Shown here: positions 7,951 to 16,126 of the stretch, piece by piece
How positions within the stretch are numbered: position 1 is the stretch's first letter
Layout: the number at the start of each line of letters is the position of its first letter
Position numbers and translations under genes: made by a program
The notes under the pieces: model-generated
The model's database searches: none
Told to the model about the DNA's origin: nothing
Seen by the model: only the letters and a program-made list of their open reading frames with translations
Source: JAHEGP01 sp963792875
GTDB taxonomy: Bacteria > Pseudomonadota > Gammaproteobacteria > Pseudomonadales > JAHEGP01
Length of the DNA: 64,000 nucleotides
Assembly (NCBI GenBank): GCA_963792875.1
Contig: CAWBXV010000002.1
Location: 62,001-126,000, forward strand
Reading direction: 5' to 3'

Positions 7951-8836
7951 CGGCCCAGAAGTCGTAAAAATTGAACCAATTATACGGCGCCATGCGGGCA
8001 TAATGCGCCAGCCGATCGGCATAGTGCTGCACGCAGCCCCGCAGGGCCGCCTCGCGACCGCGGCGCGGCACATCCAGCCCCGGCGTCACCAGCTCGAAGT
8101 ACACCCGATAGCGGTCGCCGCCGTCGTAGAGGCCGAAACACAACACCACCGGCACCTTCAGCACCATGGCCAGGGTCCAGGGCCCGGCGGGAAACCCCGC
8201 CTGGCGCCCAAGAAACGCTGCCCCGACCCTGCGCTCTGCCGGTGCGCAGCGATCGGCCATGACGCCCACCAGCGCTCCCTGCCGCAGCGCCTCGTCGATC
8301 TCCAGCACGAGCTGCGGCGACGGCAGACTGGCGTCGATGATGCCGGCGGCGAGCTCGGGATCGAGCTGATTGAGCAGCTCGCCGACCATGGGCGTGCGGC
8401 GGCGGTCGAGCACGATGCGCAGCGGCAGCCGCTGATCTCTGGCGCCGAGCACGCGCAGGGCGTCGAAACTGCCCAGATGCGACACCAGCAGCAGACAACC
8501 GCGCCCCGGGCGCATCTGCTGGGCAAACACCTGCTCCCCCTGCGTCTGGATGCGGAAATGGCTGAAGCCGTCGGTCAGCATGAACAGGCGATCGGCCAGC
8601 ACCCGGGCGAACGTGTAGACGTGCCGCAGCACATCGCTCCAGGCGACGGGCCGGTCCAGGGCGCGCGACAGAAAATCGCGCGAAGCGCGCCGCGCCGGTG
8701 CCCCGGTCGCGCAGAAATAGGCGGCGATCGGGTAGAGCAGCAGACGCACGACGTGACGCCCGCCCAGGCGGGCGATCGCCACGATCAGCGCCACCCAGAA
8801 GCGGTTGCTGCGCTCGCCCTGTTCGGTCCAGCTCAC
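7928..8836 (-). CDS. LpxL-type lysophospholipid acyltransferase
   Basis: A 302-residue member of the LpxL/HtrB-like acyltransferase family. A short hydrophobic N-terminal region (about residues 22-45) suggests membrane association. The HX4D catalytic motif appears as HLGSFD in LLLVSHLGSFDALR, and VGVMADR is the next family block. In APE clusters such acyltransferases are thought to attach the polyene to a lipid or glycan carrier. Its start codon overlaps the end of the upstream hotdog gene by 4 nt. Confidence 0.85.
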   Translation of the reverse strand: MSWTEQGERSNRFWVALIVAIARLGGRHVVRLLLYPIAAYFCATGAPARRASRDFLSRALDRPVAWSDVLRHVYTFARVLADRLFMLTDGFSHFRIQTQGEQVFAQQMRPGRGCLLLVSHLGSFDALRVLGARDQRLPLRIVLDRRRTPMVGELLNQLDPELAAGIIDASLPSPQLVLEIDEALRQGALVGVMADRCAPAERRVGAAFLGRQAGFPAGPWTLAMVLKVPVVLCFGLYDGGDRYRVYFELVTPGLDVPRRGREAALRGCVQHYADRLAHYARMAPYNWFNFYDFWADESATHH

Positions 8837-9138
8837 GACGGCGGCGCCTTGACCAGCAGGTCGCCGCGCGCGATCACAGCGCCCTCGCGGGTCACCCGCA
8901 GCGCCAGCCTGCCCGCCTCACCCTGCGGCTCGGCGCTGACCAGGCAATGCTCCCCGGGCCGCAGCGGCGCCAGGAACTTCATGGACTTGACCCCCCGCAC
9001 CGGGTACCCGCGCCGGTCCAGCTGGCAGCACAGCCACTGCAGCAGCAGCGCGCCCGGCACGATGGGGTCGCCGGGAAAATGTCCCGCATAGCAGGGGTGC
9101 TGCCGCGGTGCTGACAATGCGAAGCGCACCTCAGCCAC
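8833..9138 (-). CDS. FabZ-like hotdog dehydratase
   Basis: A small single-hotdog protein of about 101 residues with the FabZ-type signature HPCYAGHFPGDPIVPGALLLQW, containing the catalytic His of GHFPxxPxxPG. It also carries VKSMKFLAPLRPGE, as in ApeI-like APE dehydratases. The start is uncertain: GTG 9138 and GTG 9129 both lie at the end of the upstream ligase gene (stop 9131), and GTG/ATG-type starts up to 9171 are possible. It would form one of the dehydratase subunits. A second similar gene lies at 14606. Confidence 0.82.
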   Translation of the reverse strand: MAEVRFALSAPRQHPCYAGHFPGDPIVPGALLLQWLCCQLDRRGYPVRGVKSMKFLAPLRPGEHCLVSAEPQGEAGRLALRVTREGAVIARGDLLVKAPPS

Positions 9139-10444
9139 CCGCCCGACGCAAGGCCTGCAGCAGGTCGGCACGGGGCACCTTGCCGGTCTCGTTGCGGGGA
9201 ATCTGCGCGACGATTCTCAGGGGCCTTGGCAGCAGCACCGGATCGATGCGGCGCGCCAGCTGCTCCGAAATCTGGCGCTCGCTGAGGCCGGACACGACCA
9301 GTGCCGCCGGACGCTGGCCGTCGTCGGGTACGAATACCACGGCATCCTCCACACCGTCGACTTCCAGCAGCCGGCGGTTCAGGTCCGCCAGCGAAGCGCG
9401 CTTGCCGCCGACGTTGATGAGGTCGGCAGCGCGTCCCAGCAGGCGGAAGCGCCCGCCGTCCAGCAGCGCCAGCTGGTCCTGCAGCGGCACCGGCTGCGCC
9501 AGCTGCGGGCCGATCACCTCGAAGCCGGCCGGCGCCGGGCGCAAGGCCATCCCCTCCAGCAGCTGCCACTCATCGCCCTGCGCGGGCCAGCGCGTGGCGA
9601 TGCTGCCCGCCTCGGTGCAGCCGTAGATCTCCTGCACCGCGCCGCCACTGCAGGCCTCCATGGCGGCGGCCAGTGACGGCTCGAGCGGCGCCGTCGCCGA
9701 CACCACCCGGTCGGTGGGCGGCAGCGCACAGCGGGCACCGATGAGGGCCCGCAGGTGCACCGGCGTCGTCACCAGCAGGCGCGGCGCGGCGCACTCCGCC
9801 AGCGCCGCCGCGATATCCTCCGGGTAGAAGGGATGGCGCGCGTGCAGCCGGCAGCGACCCTGCAGCGCCATCATCGCGGTCATCTCCAGGCCATACATGT
9901 GCTGGCAGGGGACGGTGGCCACAATGGCGGGCGGCCGGGGACCGGCGGCAAAGCGCCCGGCCAGCAGGCGCGCCGTGCCGCACAGGGAGGCCCAGCGCTT
10001 GGCGTTGGGCAGCGGCCGCCCCGTGCTGCCGGAGGTGAACGCCGTCACCGCCAGGGCTTCCGCCGCCACGGTCGGAGACTGGGCCGGCGGTGGGTCGGCG
10101 CACGCGAGCCGGGCGACCGCCACCTGGGGGCAGCCAGTTGCCTGCGGCTCGTCGACCAGCGCAAAAGCGCCGGGGTACTCGCCGACCAGTTCCGCCAGGG
10201 TCTGCACCTGCCGGTTGGCCGGCAGCAGCGTGGTGACGCCCCGGAGCAGCGCCGCGCAGAAACCGAGCATGAAGTGATAGCGGTCACTGCACAGATTGAG
10301 GGCGTGACGCCCCTCCGGCAGCTGGCGGGCGAGCGCGGCGGCGGCCGCCAGAAAGTCGCCCTGGTTGACCCAGCCGCCGTGGCCGTAGACCAGGGGCGCC
10401 TCGGGCCGATAATCCCGCAGCAGTGGCAGCCGAGCCTCAGCCAT
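9131..10444 (-). CDS. AMP-dependent acyl/aryl ligase (ApeH-like)
   Basis: A 437-residue ANL-superfamily adenylating enzyme. The P-loop-like FTSGSTGRPLPNAKRW is clear. IYGCTEAGSIATRW, FRLLGRAADLINVGGKRAS and the C-terminal lysine region IPRNETGKVPRADL follow in the usual order. It is shorter than typical acyl-CoA ligases, as expected for the APE group. It probably activates hydroxybenzoate or a related starter as the adenylate and loads it on a carrier protein. ATG 10444 (MAEARLPLLRDY) overlaps the end of the upstream membrane protein gene by 8 nt. Confidence 0.88.
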   Translation of the reverse strand: MAEARLPLLRDYRPEAPLVYGHGGWVNQGDFLAAAAALARQLPEGRHALNLCSDRYHFMLGFCAALLRGVTTLLPANRQVQTLAELVGEYPGAFALVDEPQATGCPQVAVARLACADPPPAQSPTVAAEALAVTAFTSGSTGRPLPNAKRWASLCGTARLLAGRFAAGPRPPAIVATVPCQHMYGLEMTAMMALQGRCRLHARHPFYPEDIAAALAECAAPRLLVTTPVHLRALIGARCALPPTDRVVSATAPLEPSLAAAMEACSGGAVQEIYGCTEAGSIATRWPAQGDEWQLLEGMALRPAPAGFEVIGPQLAQPVPLQDQLALLDGGRFRLLGRAADLINVGGKRASLADLNRRLLEVDGVEDAVVFVPDDGQRPAALVVSGLSERQISEQLARRIDPVLLPRPLRIVAQIPRNETGKVPRADLLQALRRAGG

Positions 10445-11063
10445 GGCGGGCGCCCCGGACATCGGCGCGCCAGACGATGCCAAGGTATTCGCGAAGACCG
10501 GGCTGGGCGAAGTCCCGGAAGCGCCAGCGCCGGTAGCCATACTCCGCCAGAAAGCACGCTGCGACCAGCAGGTAGTTGATGCAGTTACTGAAAACGGACC
10601 ACATCGCATCCCCCCCGAACGCCGCCAGCGCGGCCGACGACAGCGACAGCGACAGCAGAAAGAGGGCCCAGAACGCCGTGACCTGGCGGGTATAGCGAAC
10701 GATGTCAGGCGGCAGCCAGCCGTGCACCTGGAGGCCGATAGCCGTCACCAGCGGCACCTGGCCGGGCCTCAGGGTCCGGGCGAACACCACCAGCAGCAGC
10801 AGGGGCAGGGCAATCGGCGGCAGGTAGAGCACGTACAGCGTCATATCGGTCGCGCCCAGCGCCACCGCGATCAGCACCAGGCCCGCCCAGGCGCCCCACG
10901 CCAGCGCACTGCCCTGGCGCAGACCGGGCAGCAGCGCGCCGGCGCCCAGCAGCACGATGGCCAGCACCTGCAGCGCAGGCTGGCCCAGCACCACCCCGAA
11001 GTGGACGCACAGCGGGTAGCTCAGGATCAGCGCAAGCTGCATGGCACGAGCCCACCCGGTCAA
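10437..11063 (-). CDS. COG4648-type APE-cluster integral membrane protein
   Basis: A roughly 200-residue polytopic protein with about five or six hydrophobic segments (for example LQVLAIVLLGAGALLPGL, LPPIALPLLLLVVFA and FWALFLLSLSLSSAALAAF). It resembles the conserved membrane protein found between the carrier protein and ligase genes of APE clusters; its biochemical role is not established. The start may be TTG 11063, which gives a TTGA overlap with the carrier protein stop, or ATG 11042 (MQLALILSYP). Confidence 0.78.
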   Translation of the reverse strand: MTGWARAMQLALILSYPLCVHFGVVLGQPALQVLAIVLLGAGALLPGLRQGSALAWGAWAGLVLIAVALGATDMTLYVLYLPPIALPLLLLVVFARTLRPGQVPLVTAIGLQVHGWLPPDIVRYTRQVTAFWALFLLSLSLSSAALAAFGGDAMWSVFSNCINYLLVAACFLAEYGYRRWRFRDFAQPGLREYLGIVWRADVRGARHG

Positions 11064-11335
11064 GATCGGGCGGAAATGTAATTCGCGAGGGACCGCAGAC
11101 TGGCAAACACGGCGCGGTTGCTGGCGTCATCCGCTTTGAGCTGCACGGAATAGTGCTGGGCGACCGCCAGCGCGATCTCCAGGGCGTCGATGGAGTCCAG
11201 ACCCAGGCTGTCGGCATCACCCAGGCCGAACAGGGGCGCTTCCGGGTGGATGTCGGCGGGCGCAACGTCCTCGAGACCGAGGGCATCCACCAGTATTTCC
11301 GCCAGCTTTCTCTCGTTGTCGGTCTGCTCGCTCAT
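11060..11335 (-). CDS. Acyl carrier protein 1
   Basis: A 91-residue acyl carrier protein. The phosphopantetheine attachment serine lies in DSLGLDSIDALEIALAV (the S of GLDSIDAL). The acidic N-terminal helix (ERKLAEILVDALGLEDV) and overall length are typical. It sits directly upstream of the membrane protein and ligase genes, so it may carry the aryl starter. A separate carrier protein lies in the divergent operon at 14334, as in other APE clusters, which have two. Confidence 0.93.
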   Translation of the reverse strand: MSEQTDNERKLAEILVDALGLEDVAPADIHPEAPLFGLGDADSLGLDSIDALEIALAVAQHYSVQLKADDASNRAVFASLRSLANYISARS

Positions 11336-11380
11336 CGTATCGGTATCCCTGTTGTGCCGGCCCGGCAGCGCAGCAACGCG

Positions 11381-12133
11381 TCAGGCCCTGATCCCTGTAT
11401 ATTCACTGAAGATACCCAGCTCGACCCGCCGCTGGCAATCCACCAGAGCGGCGTCATGCATGGCGGCGAGGATGGTCGGCGGGGGCACGCAGGTCTCGAT
11501 GGTGTCCCAGTAGTAGCGCATCAGCTCCTGGGCCTCGGCGCTGCGGCGAGCCAGCCGCGTCAGGGTCGGGATCACCACCCGCATATAAAAGCGCAGCACG
11601 GCAAAACCGACGGTGCCCTGGGGCCGGGTGATTTCGAGTATCAGCACCTTGCCGCCGGGCTTCAGAACCCGGCGGAATTCCTCGAAGAGCGGGCGCAGAT
11701 CGGCGACGTGGCGCAGGGCATAGCCCATGCTGATCCGGTCAAAGCTGTCATCGGGGTACGGCAGCGATTCGCCAAGGCCCTGCGCGCTGAGGCGCACGCC
11801 CCGCCGGCGGCCTTCCTCCAGCATGCCACGGCTGGGATCGTGCGCCACGACCAGGCCCTCGTCACCGACGATCTGCTGCGCCAGCAGCGACACCACACCG
11901 GTACCCGCGCCGACATCCAGCAGCGCCATACCCGGCTCAAGACCGGCCCGCAGCAGCGCCTGCCGCCGGTAGAAGCGGCCGGAACCCAGGCTCATGACAT
12001 TGGTGATCCAGTCATAGTGGCCGGCGGAGGCATCGAACCAGCCGTCGACCCGGCGCCTGCGCTCGCTGCCGTCAGCGTAGTATTCGTCGAGGACCGGGTG
12101 CGGGGAGAGGGGATTGTCCGCAGATTGAATCAT
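11381..12133 (-). CDS. UbiE/COQ5-like SAM-dependent methyltransferase
   Basis: A 250-residue class I methyltransferase. The SAM-binding motif I is LLDVGAGTGVVSLLAQQ, followed by LPYPDDSFDRISMGYALRHV and RVLKPGGKVLILEITRP, all typical of UbiE-like C-methyltransferases. It is the first gene of the leftward operon and faces the chorismatase. In APE pigments the aromatic head is often methylated, so a role in head-group methylation is likely. A housekeeping ubiquinone role is less likely given the location and the sequence divergence. Confidence 0.85.
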   Translation of the reverse strand: MIQSADNPLSPHPVLDEYYADGSERRRRVDGWFDASAGHYDWITNVMSLGSGRFYRRQALLRAGLEPGMALLDVGAGTGVVSLLAQQIVGDEGLVVAHDPSRGMLEEGRRRGVRLSAQGLGESLPYPDDSFDRISMGYALRHVADLRPLFEEFRRVLKPGGKVLILEITRPQGTVGFAVLRFYMRVVIPTLTRLARRSAEAQELMRYYWDTIETCVPPPTILAAMHDAALVDCQRRVELGIFSEYTGIRA

Positions 12134-12220
12134 GGGCGCAACTCGGGTGACTGCATAAAAGCGCGCTACTTTAAGTCAGCATGGGGTCTTTGGCAATAAC
12201 CCGGACACCGTCGGCAATTC

Positions 12221-12249
12221 ATGACAGTCGGGGCGCCCTGCCCTATAAT
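12221..12249 (+). promoter_or_regulatory. Sigma-70 type promoter for the chorismatase operon
   Basis: ATGACA (12221-12226) and a perfect TATAAT (12244-12249) are separated by 17 nt in the divergent region between the methyltransferase and chorismatase genes. Transcription would start near 12256, giving a leader of about 36 nt before GTG 12292. It would drive the 12292-22332 operon. Confidence 0.6.
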
Positions 12250-12291
12250 CTGCGCACCATCCTGCCTTCGGTGTTGAGCAAAGGAAACCTC

Positions 12292-13287
12292 GTGACGCCG
12301 CCCATCGAGCTCGAACTGCCCGCACCGAGCATCAGCTGCCGCTACACCAGCGAACCCGCCGACCAGCTGGCGCGGCCCTGGCACCTGTTCGGCCTGGTCG
12401 AGTTCGGCAGGCCGTGCGGGGTGGAGCGCGCCAGCGGGACGTTTTCCGCCGGCCTGACGCCCCTGCCAGACCACCCGCTGCGGGAGGCCTGGCTCAGCAC
12501 GACGCCGGTGCGCCGGGGCAGCGACCAGCGCTGCAGCTGGACCCAGACCGATGATCTGCTGCTGATCGGTCTGGCCGTCGATGAGGCGCGCTATCCCAGC
12601 CAGCGCGACGCCATCCAACTGGCCTATCGGACCCTGCTGAGCGGGGCCGGCAGGCTGGGCTACCCCCACATCATCCGCGCCTGGAACTACATGGCGGCTA
12701 TCAACGCCGGGTCCGGCGACCACGAGCGCTATCGCATCTTCTGCGAGGGCCGCCTGGCCGCTTTCGTCGAGTGCGGCTACGCGGCCCGGCAGTTTCCCTC
12801 GGCCTGCGCGCTCGGCCATCAGGGGGGCGACACGATCATCTACCTGCTCGCCTCGCGGCGGGCCGGCACCCACTTCGAAAATCCACGACAGCTGAGCGCC
12901 TACCGCTACCCCCGACAGTACGGCCCGGCCAGCCCCTCGTTCGCCCGCGCCACGCTGCTCGACAGCGCCGGGGAGCGCAAGCTGTTCGTATCGGGCACGG
13001 CCAGCATCATCGGCCATCACTCCGCCCACGACGCCTGCGTCGCGCGCCAGCTCGAGGCCACCTGCCACAACGTCGACGCCCTGCTGGCGCACGTCGGCGC
13101 CAGCACCGGCGGCGCACCCGCGATGAGCCTGCTCAAGGTCTACCTGCGCCACCCCGCCGACCTGCCCGTCGTGCGCCAGGGGGTGCGGCGGCACTTCGGC
13201 GCGGACACGCCGACCCTCTACGTGCAGGGTGACATCTGCCGGCGCGAGCTGCTGGTGGAAATCGATGGCATCGCCGAGTTCGCCTAG
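12292..13287 (+). CDS. Chorismatase (XanB2/FkbO/Hyg5 family)
   Basis: A 331-residue chorismate-hydrolysing enzyme of the FkbO/Hyg5/XanB2 family. Family blocks visible are SAYRYPRQYGPASPSFARA, then KLFVSGTASIIGHHSAHD, a conserved core block, then CHNVDALLAHV, and a C-terminal YVQGDICRRELLVEIDG that carries the acidic residues at the active site. XanB2 converts chorismate to 3- and 4-hydroxybenzoate, the xanthomonadin starter; FkbO makes a dihydroxycyclohexadiene carboxylate. Context favours the XanB2 activity. GTG 12292 has AAGGA upstream and gives the family-like N-terminus; the frame is open further upstream to 12181. Confidence 0.88.
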   Translation: MTPPIELELPAPSISCRYTSEPADQLARPWHLFGLVEFGRPCGVERASGTFSAGLTPLPDHPLREAWLSTTPVRRGSDQRCSWTQTDDLLLIGLAVDEARYPSQRDAIQLAYRTLLSGAGRLGYPHIIRAWNYMAAINAGSGDHERYRIFCEGRLAAFVECGYAARQFPSACALGHQGGDTIIYLLASRRAGTHFENPRQLSAYRYPRQYGPASPSFARATLLDSAGERKLFVSGTASIIGHHSAHDACVARQLEATCHNVDALLAHVGASTGGAPAMSLLKVYLRHPADLPVVRQGVRRHFGADTPTLYVQGDICRRELLVEIDGIAEFA

Positions 13288-14065
13288 GCCGCGCTCCCGG
13301 CTCGCCACCGCGGGCCTGGTCGCCGCCCGGGCCTCGGCGTTCGTGCTGTTCGGCGCCTGCTCGCTGCTGCTCTCGGCCACCGTGTTCGCCCCCCTGCTGC
13401 TGGCGCCCCTGCCGCGCCGGCAGGTGCACCGCTGCAGCCGGCAGGTGTTGAGCCTCGGCCTGCGCATGCTGCTGCGCTACATCGTGCTGGTGCACCTCAC
13501 CGCCCCGCACATCGTGCGCGGCCGCGAGCATCTGCGGCGGGGCGGACAGCTGCTCGCATCCACCCACCCGAGCCTGATCGACGCGGTCTTTCTGATCGCC
13601 CTCGCGCCGCAGGCCAACTGCATCGTCAAGCGCCAGCTGTGGCGCAATCCGTTCACCGCGATTCCCGTGCGGGCCCTGGGCTACCTGCGCAATGACGACC
13701 CCGACCTGCTCGAGCGCTGCGCCGCCGCGCTGCGCGCCGGCGAGTCGCTGATCATCTTCCCGGAGGGCACCCGCACCCGCGCCGGCCAGCCGCTGAAGCT
13801 GCAGCGCGGCGCGGCCAACATCGCGCTGGCGGCGGGTTGCGACCTCACGCCGGTGATCATCCACTGCGAACCCCGCGTCGGCCAGAAGGCGCAGAAGTGG
13901 TACGAGCTGCCGCCCCGCCTGCCCCAGTTCACCATCGAGGGGTTTCCAGCGCTCGACGGCAGCGCGCTGATCGACCCCGCGCAGCCGCGCAGCGTGCAGG
14001 CGCGGCGATTGACCCGGGCACTGCTGAACTTTTTCGACGCGCGCTATCCGACCGGCGCGACCTGA
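13265..14065 (+). CDS. PlsC-like 1-acylglycerol-3-phosphate acyltransferase family protein
   Basis: A 266-residue membrane-associated acyltransferase. There is a hydrophobic segment near residues 25-50, the HX4D motif in LLASTHPSLIDAVFL, and the FPEGTRT block in LIIFPEGTRTRAG, both diagnostic of the PlsC family. ATG 13265 overlaps the end of the chorismatase gene by 23 nt. It is the second acyltransferase of the cluster, after 7928, and probably acts in joining the aryl polyene to a lipid backbone. Confidence 0.85.
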   Translation: MASPSSPRPRSRLATAGLVAARASAFVLFGACSLLLSATVFAPLLLAPLPRRQVHRCSRQVLSLGLRMLLRYIVLVHLTAPHIVRGREHLRRGGQLLASTHPSLIDAVFLIALAPQANCIVKRQLWRNPFTAIPVRALGYLRNDDPDLLERCAAALRAGESLIIFPEGTRTRAGQPLKLQRGAANIALAAGCDLTPVIIHCEPRVGQKAQKWYELPPRLPQFTIEGFPALDGSALIDPAQPRSVQARRLTRALLNFFDARYPTGAT

Positions 14066-14192
14066 AGCCCGCCCAGGCGCACGCGGGCCTGGGCAGAACA
14101 CTAGGAAAGCACCACCGGCATCTGGTAATCTTGCGGCCCGGCGGGAGACCCGGCTGCTCGCCGGATTTCCCGTGTGCCAATCGTCAACCATG

Positions 14193-14216
14193 GCCACTGA
14201 AAATTGCCACTGAAAA
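14193..14216 (+). repeat. Short direct repeat upstream of the second carrier protein
   Basis: GCCACTGAAAA occurs twice with a 13-nt period in the 268-nt gap between the acyltransferase and carrier protein genes. Function is unknown; it may simply be a local duplication. Confidence 0.4.
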
Positions 14217-14333
14217 CGGGCGCAGCCGGCATCCACCGCACCGCTGCGCCATGGCGGGATCGCCCGGCTCTCCACCAGCCACCGCCGGCGAGCCGCGACA
14301 GCCCCAACGACGCGACAGAGGCTTCGACACCCC

Positions 14334-14609
14334 ATGCAGTCCAAACAAGACATCCTCGAACAGCTCATCAATCTGCTCGAAGAGCTCTTTGAAATCGACC
14401 CCGCCACGATCAGCCTGGAATCCAGCCTCTACGACGAGCTCGACATCGACAGCATCGATGCGGTCGACATGGCGGTGAGGCTCAACGAGATCACCGGGCG
14501 CAAGCTGCAACCGTCGGAGTTCAAGGAACTGCGCACGGTGGGCGACGTCGTCGACGCGGTCTACCGCCTGCTGCAAACCGCCACAGTCACCGCCCAGCAA
14601 CCGGCTTGA
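14334..14609 (+). CDS. Acyl carrier protein 2
   Basis: A 91-residue acyl carrier protein with the phosphopantetheine serine in DELDIDSIDAVDMAVRL. The helical N-terminus QDILEQLINLLEELFEIDP is strongly acidic. APE clusters typically carry two carrier proteins with division of labour. This one opens the second half of the rightward operon. The following hotdog gene starts at TTG 14606, within the TTGA overlap with this stop codon. Confidence 0.93.
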   Translation: MQSKQDILEQLINLLEELFEIDPATISLESSLYDELDIDSIDAVDMAVRLNEITGRKLQPSEFKELRTVGDVVDAVYRLLQTATVTAQQPA

Positions 14610-14986
14610 ACGCGCAGCGCCAGCGGGCCACGCCCGCGGATGCGGCCCCTGTGGTGCTGGCCTGCACCCTCTCGCCCGGCGCCGCCGACTACGCGCTGGC
14701 GGCGCCCCGGGACTGCCGGTTTTTCGACGGCCACTTCCCGGACTGCCCGGTGCTGCCCGGCGTCGCGCAGCTGCGCTGGGCCATCGAGCTGTCCGCGGCG
14801 CTGACCGGCGACCGCGCCGTGGCGGGCCTGGAGCGCATCAAGTTCATGCGCGCCATCACGCCGTCGGACCGCGTGCAGCTGGCGCTGCGACTGGGCGATG
14901 ACAGCCGCGTGGTGGCATTCCGCTACCACGACGGCGACATCGGCTTTTCGTCTGGCCGCCTGCTGCTGGAGCCGCACCGTGATTGA
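14606..14986 (+). CDS. FabZ/ApeI-like hotdog dehydratase
   Basis: A 126-residue hotdog protein carrying RFFDGHFPDCPVLPGVAQLRW, a clear GHFPxxPVLPG dehydratase signature, and LERIKFMRAITPSD in the position of the second hotdog strand. TTG 14606 overlaps the stop of the carrier protein gene (TTGA). In characterised APE systems an ApeI-type and an ApeP-type protein work as a heteromeric dehydratase, so the likely partner is 19905-20375 or 5511-5957. The glycosyltransferase gene overlaps its 3' end. Confidence 0.85.
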   Translation: MNAQRQRATPADAAPVVLACTLSPGAADYALAAPRDCRFFDGHFPDCPVLPGVAQLRWAIELSAALTGDRAVAGLERIKFMRAITPSDRVQLALRLGDDSRVVAFRYHDGDIGFSSGRLLLEPHRD

Positions 14987-15734
14987 TCCCTGTGTCGTCA
15001 TACCGGTCTACAATCACCCGGAGTCGATCGCCGCGGTGGTGACCCAGGTGCGCCAGCGCGGGCTGCCCTGCTTTGTCATCGATGACGGCAGCGACGAACC
15101 CTGTCGCAGCATCCTCGACGCCATCGCCGCCGGCGACGATGGCGTGCGGCTGCTGCGCCTGGAACAGAACCGCGGCAAGGGCGCCGCCGTGTGCGCGGGG
15201 CTGGCGGCGGCGGCGGCGGCGGGTTTCAGCCATGCGCTGCAGGTCGATGCGGACGCACAGCACAACCTCGGCGACCTCGCCACCTTCATCCAGCGCGCCA
15301 GCGATCACCCCGAGGCCGTCGTCACCGGCGACCGCATCTACGGCGAGGTGCCGGCATCGCGGCGCTACGGGCGCATGCTCACCGACGCGCTGGTATGGCT
15401 GCAGACCCTGTCGCTGCAGATCAGCGACTCGATGTGCGGCTATCGCGTCTACCCGCTGGCGGCCACCATGGCGCTGCTGCGGGACCACACCGTGGGCCAG
15501 CGCATGGATTTCGACACGGACATCCTGGTGCGCCTGTACTGGCGCGGCGTGCCCGTCGAGCAGGTCGCGACGCCGGTGGTCTACCGCAGCGATATCCCGT
15601 CCCACTTCGACCTGGTGCGGGACAACGCGCGCATCACCCGCATGCATCTGCGCCTGCTGCTGGGCATGCTGGTGCGGCTGCCCCACCTGCTGCGCGCCAA
15701 GTGGCAGCGCGCCCGCCAGCATGCACCGGACTGA
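14979..15734 (+). CDS. Family 2 glycosyltransferase
   Basis: A 251-residue GT-A fold glycosyltransferase. CVVIPVYNHPESI is the N-terminal nucleotide-binding strand, CFVIDDGSDE follows, and LQVDADAQHN contains the metal-binding DxD. MCGYRVYPL and DFDTDILVRLYWRGVPVEQV complete the family pattern. It resembles the polyprenol-phosphate transferases; in other APE clusters a comparable domain is fused to an acyltransferase, here it is a separate gene. GTG 14979 gives the correct N-terminus and an 8-nt overlap with the hotdog gene. Confidence 0.88.
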   Translation: MIDPCVVIPVYNHPESIAAVVTQVRQRGLPCFVIDDGSDEPCRSILDAIAAGDDGVRLLRLEQNRGKGAAVCAGLAAAAAAGFSHALQVDADAQHNLGDLATFIQRASDHPEAVVTGDRIYGEVPASRRYGRMLTDALVWLQTLSLQISDSMCGYRVYPLAATMALLRDHTVGQRMDFDTDILVRLYWRGVPVEQVATPVVYRSDIPSHFDLVRDNARITRMHLRLLLGMLVRLPHLLRAKWQRARQHAPD

Positions 15735-16126
15735 GGTCGACACCGTGATCCCGCTCCACGAACCCTGCGAGGTCGCCGGGTACGGCCATTGTGCCAGGTA
15801 CCTGGCGACTAGCCCGCGACCAGTCGCGCGATGGCATCGACTGCGGCCGCCGGGCCACGCTCGACTCGGGCTGCGTGCGGCCCATCGTGGACCAGCGCAT
15901 CCGGTACGTGCGCCCGCTGCGGAGCGGCCAGCGCGTCCGCGTCAGCGCCACGCTGGGCGACCGGGAATACCGGCTGCGCATCGATTACCTGATCCGCGAC
16001 GCCCTGAGCCGGCAGCGGCTGTCGAAGGCGCAGACCACGCAGCTCGCGGCGGACGCCCGCACCGGGCAGATGTGCCGCGAGTCGCCCGCCGCGCTCGCCG
16101 CCACCTTGGGACTGCGGCATTGCTGA
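15721..16126 (+). pseudogene. ApeK-like hotdog thioesterase, disrupted by a +1 frameshift
   Basis: Two frames must be joined to read this gene. From ATG 15721 one frame gives MHRTEVDTVIPLHEPCEVAG followed by GHCARY; the other, from about 15800, gives WRLARDQSRDGIDCG to the stop at 16126. Removing one C of the CC at 15801-15802 fuses them into GHCARYWRLARDQ, which fits the 4HBT hotdog thioesterase N-terminus (the HGxYxxYxxxAR pattern). The fused product would be about 134 residues. ATG 15721 overlaps the glycosyltransferase stop by 14 nt, as neighbouring genes do. Either a sequencing error or a true inactivation is possible. Confidence 0.75.
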
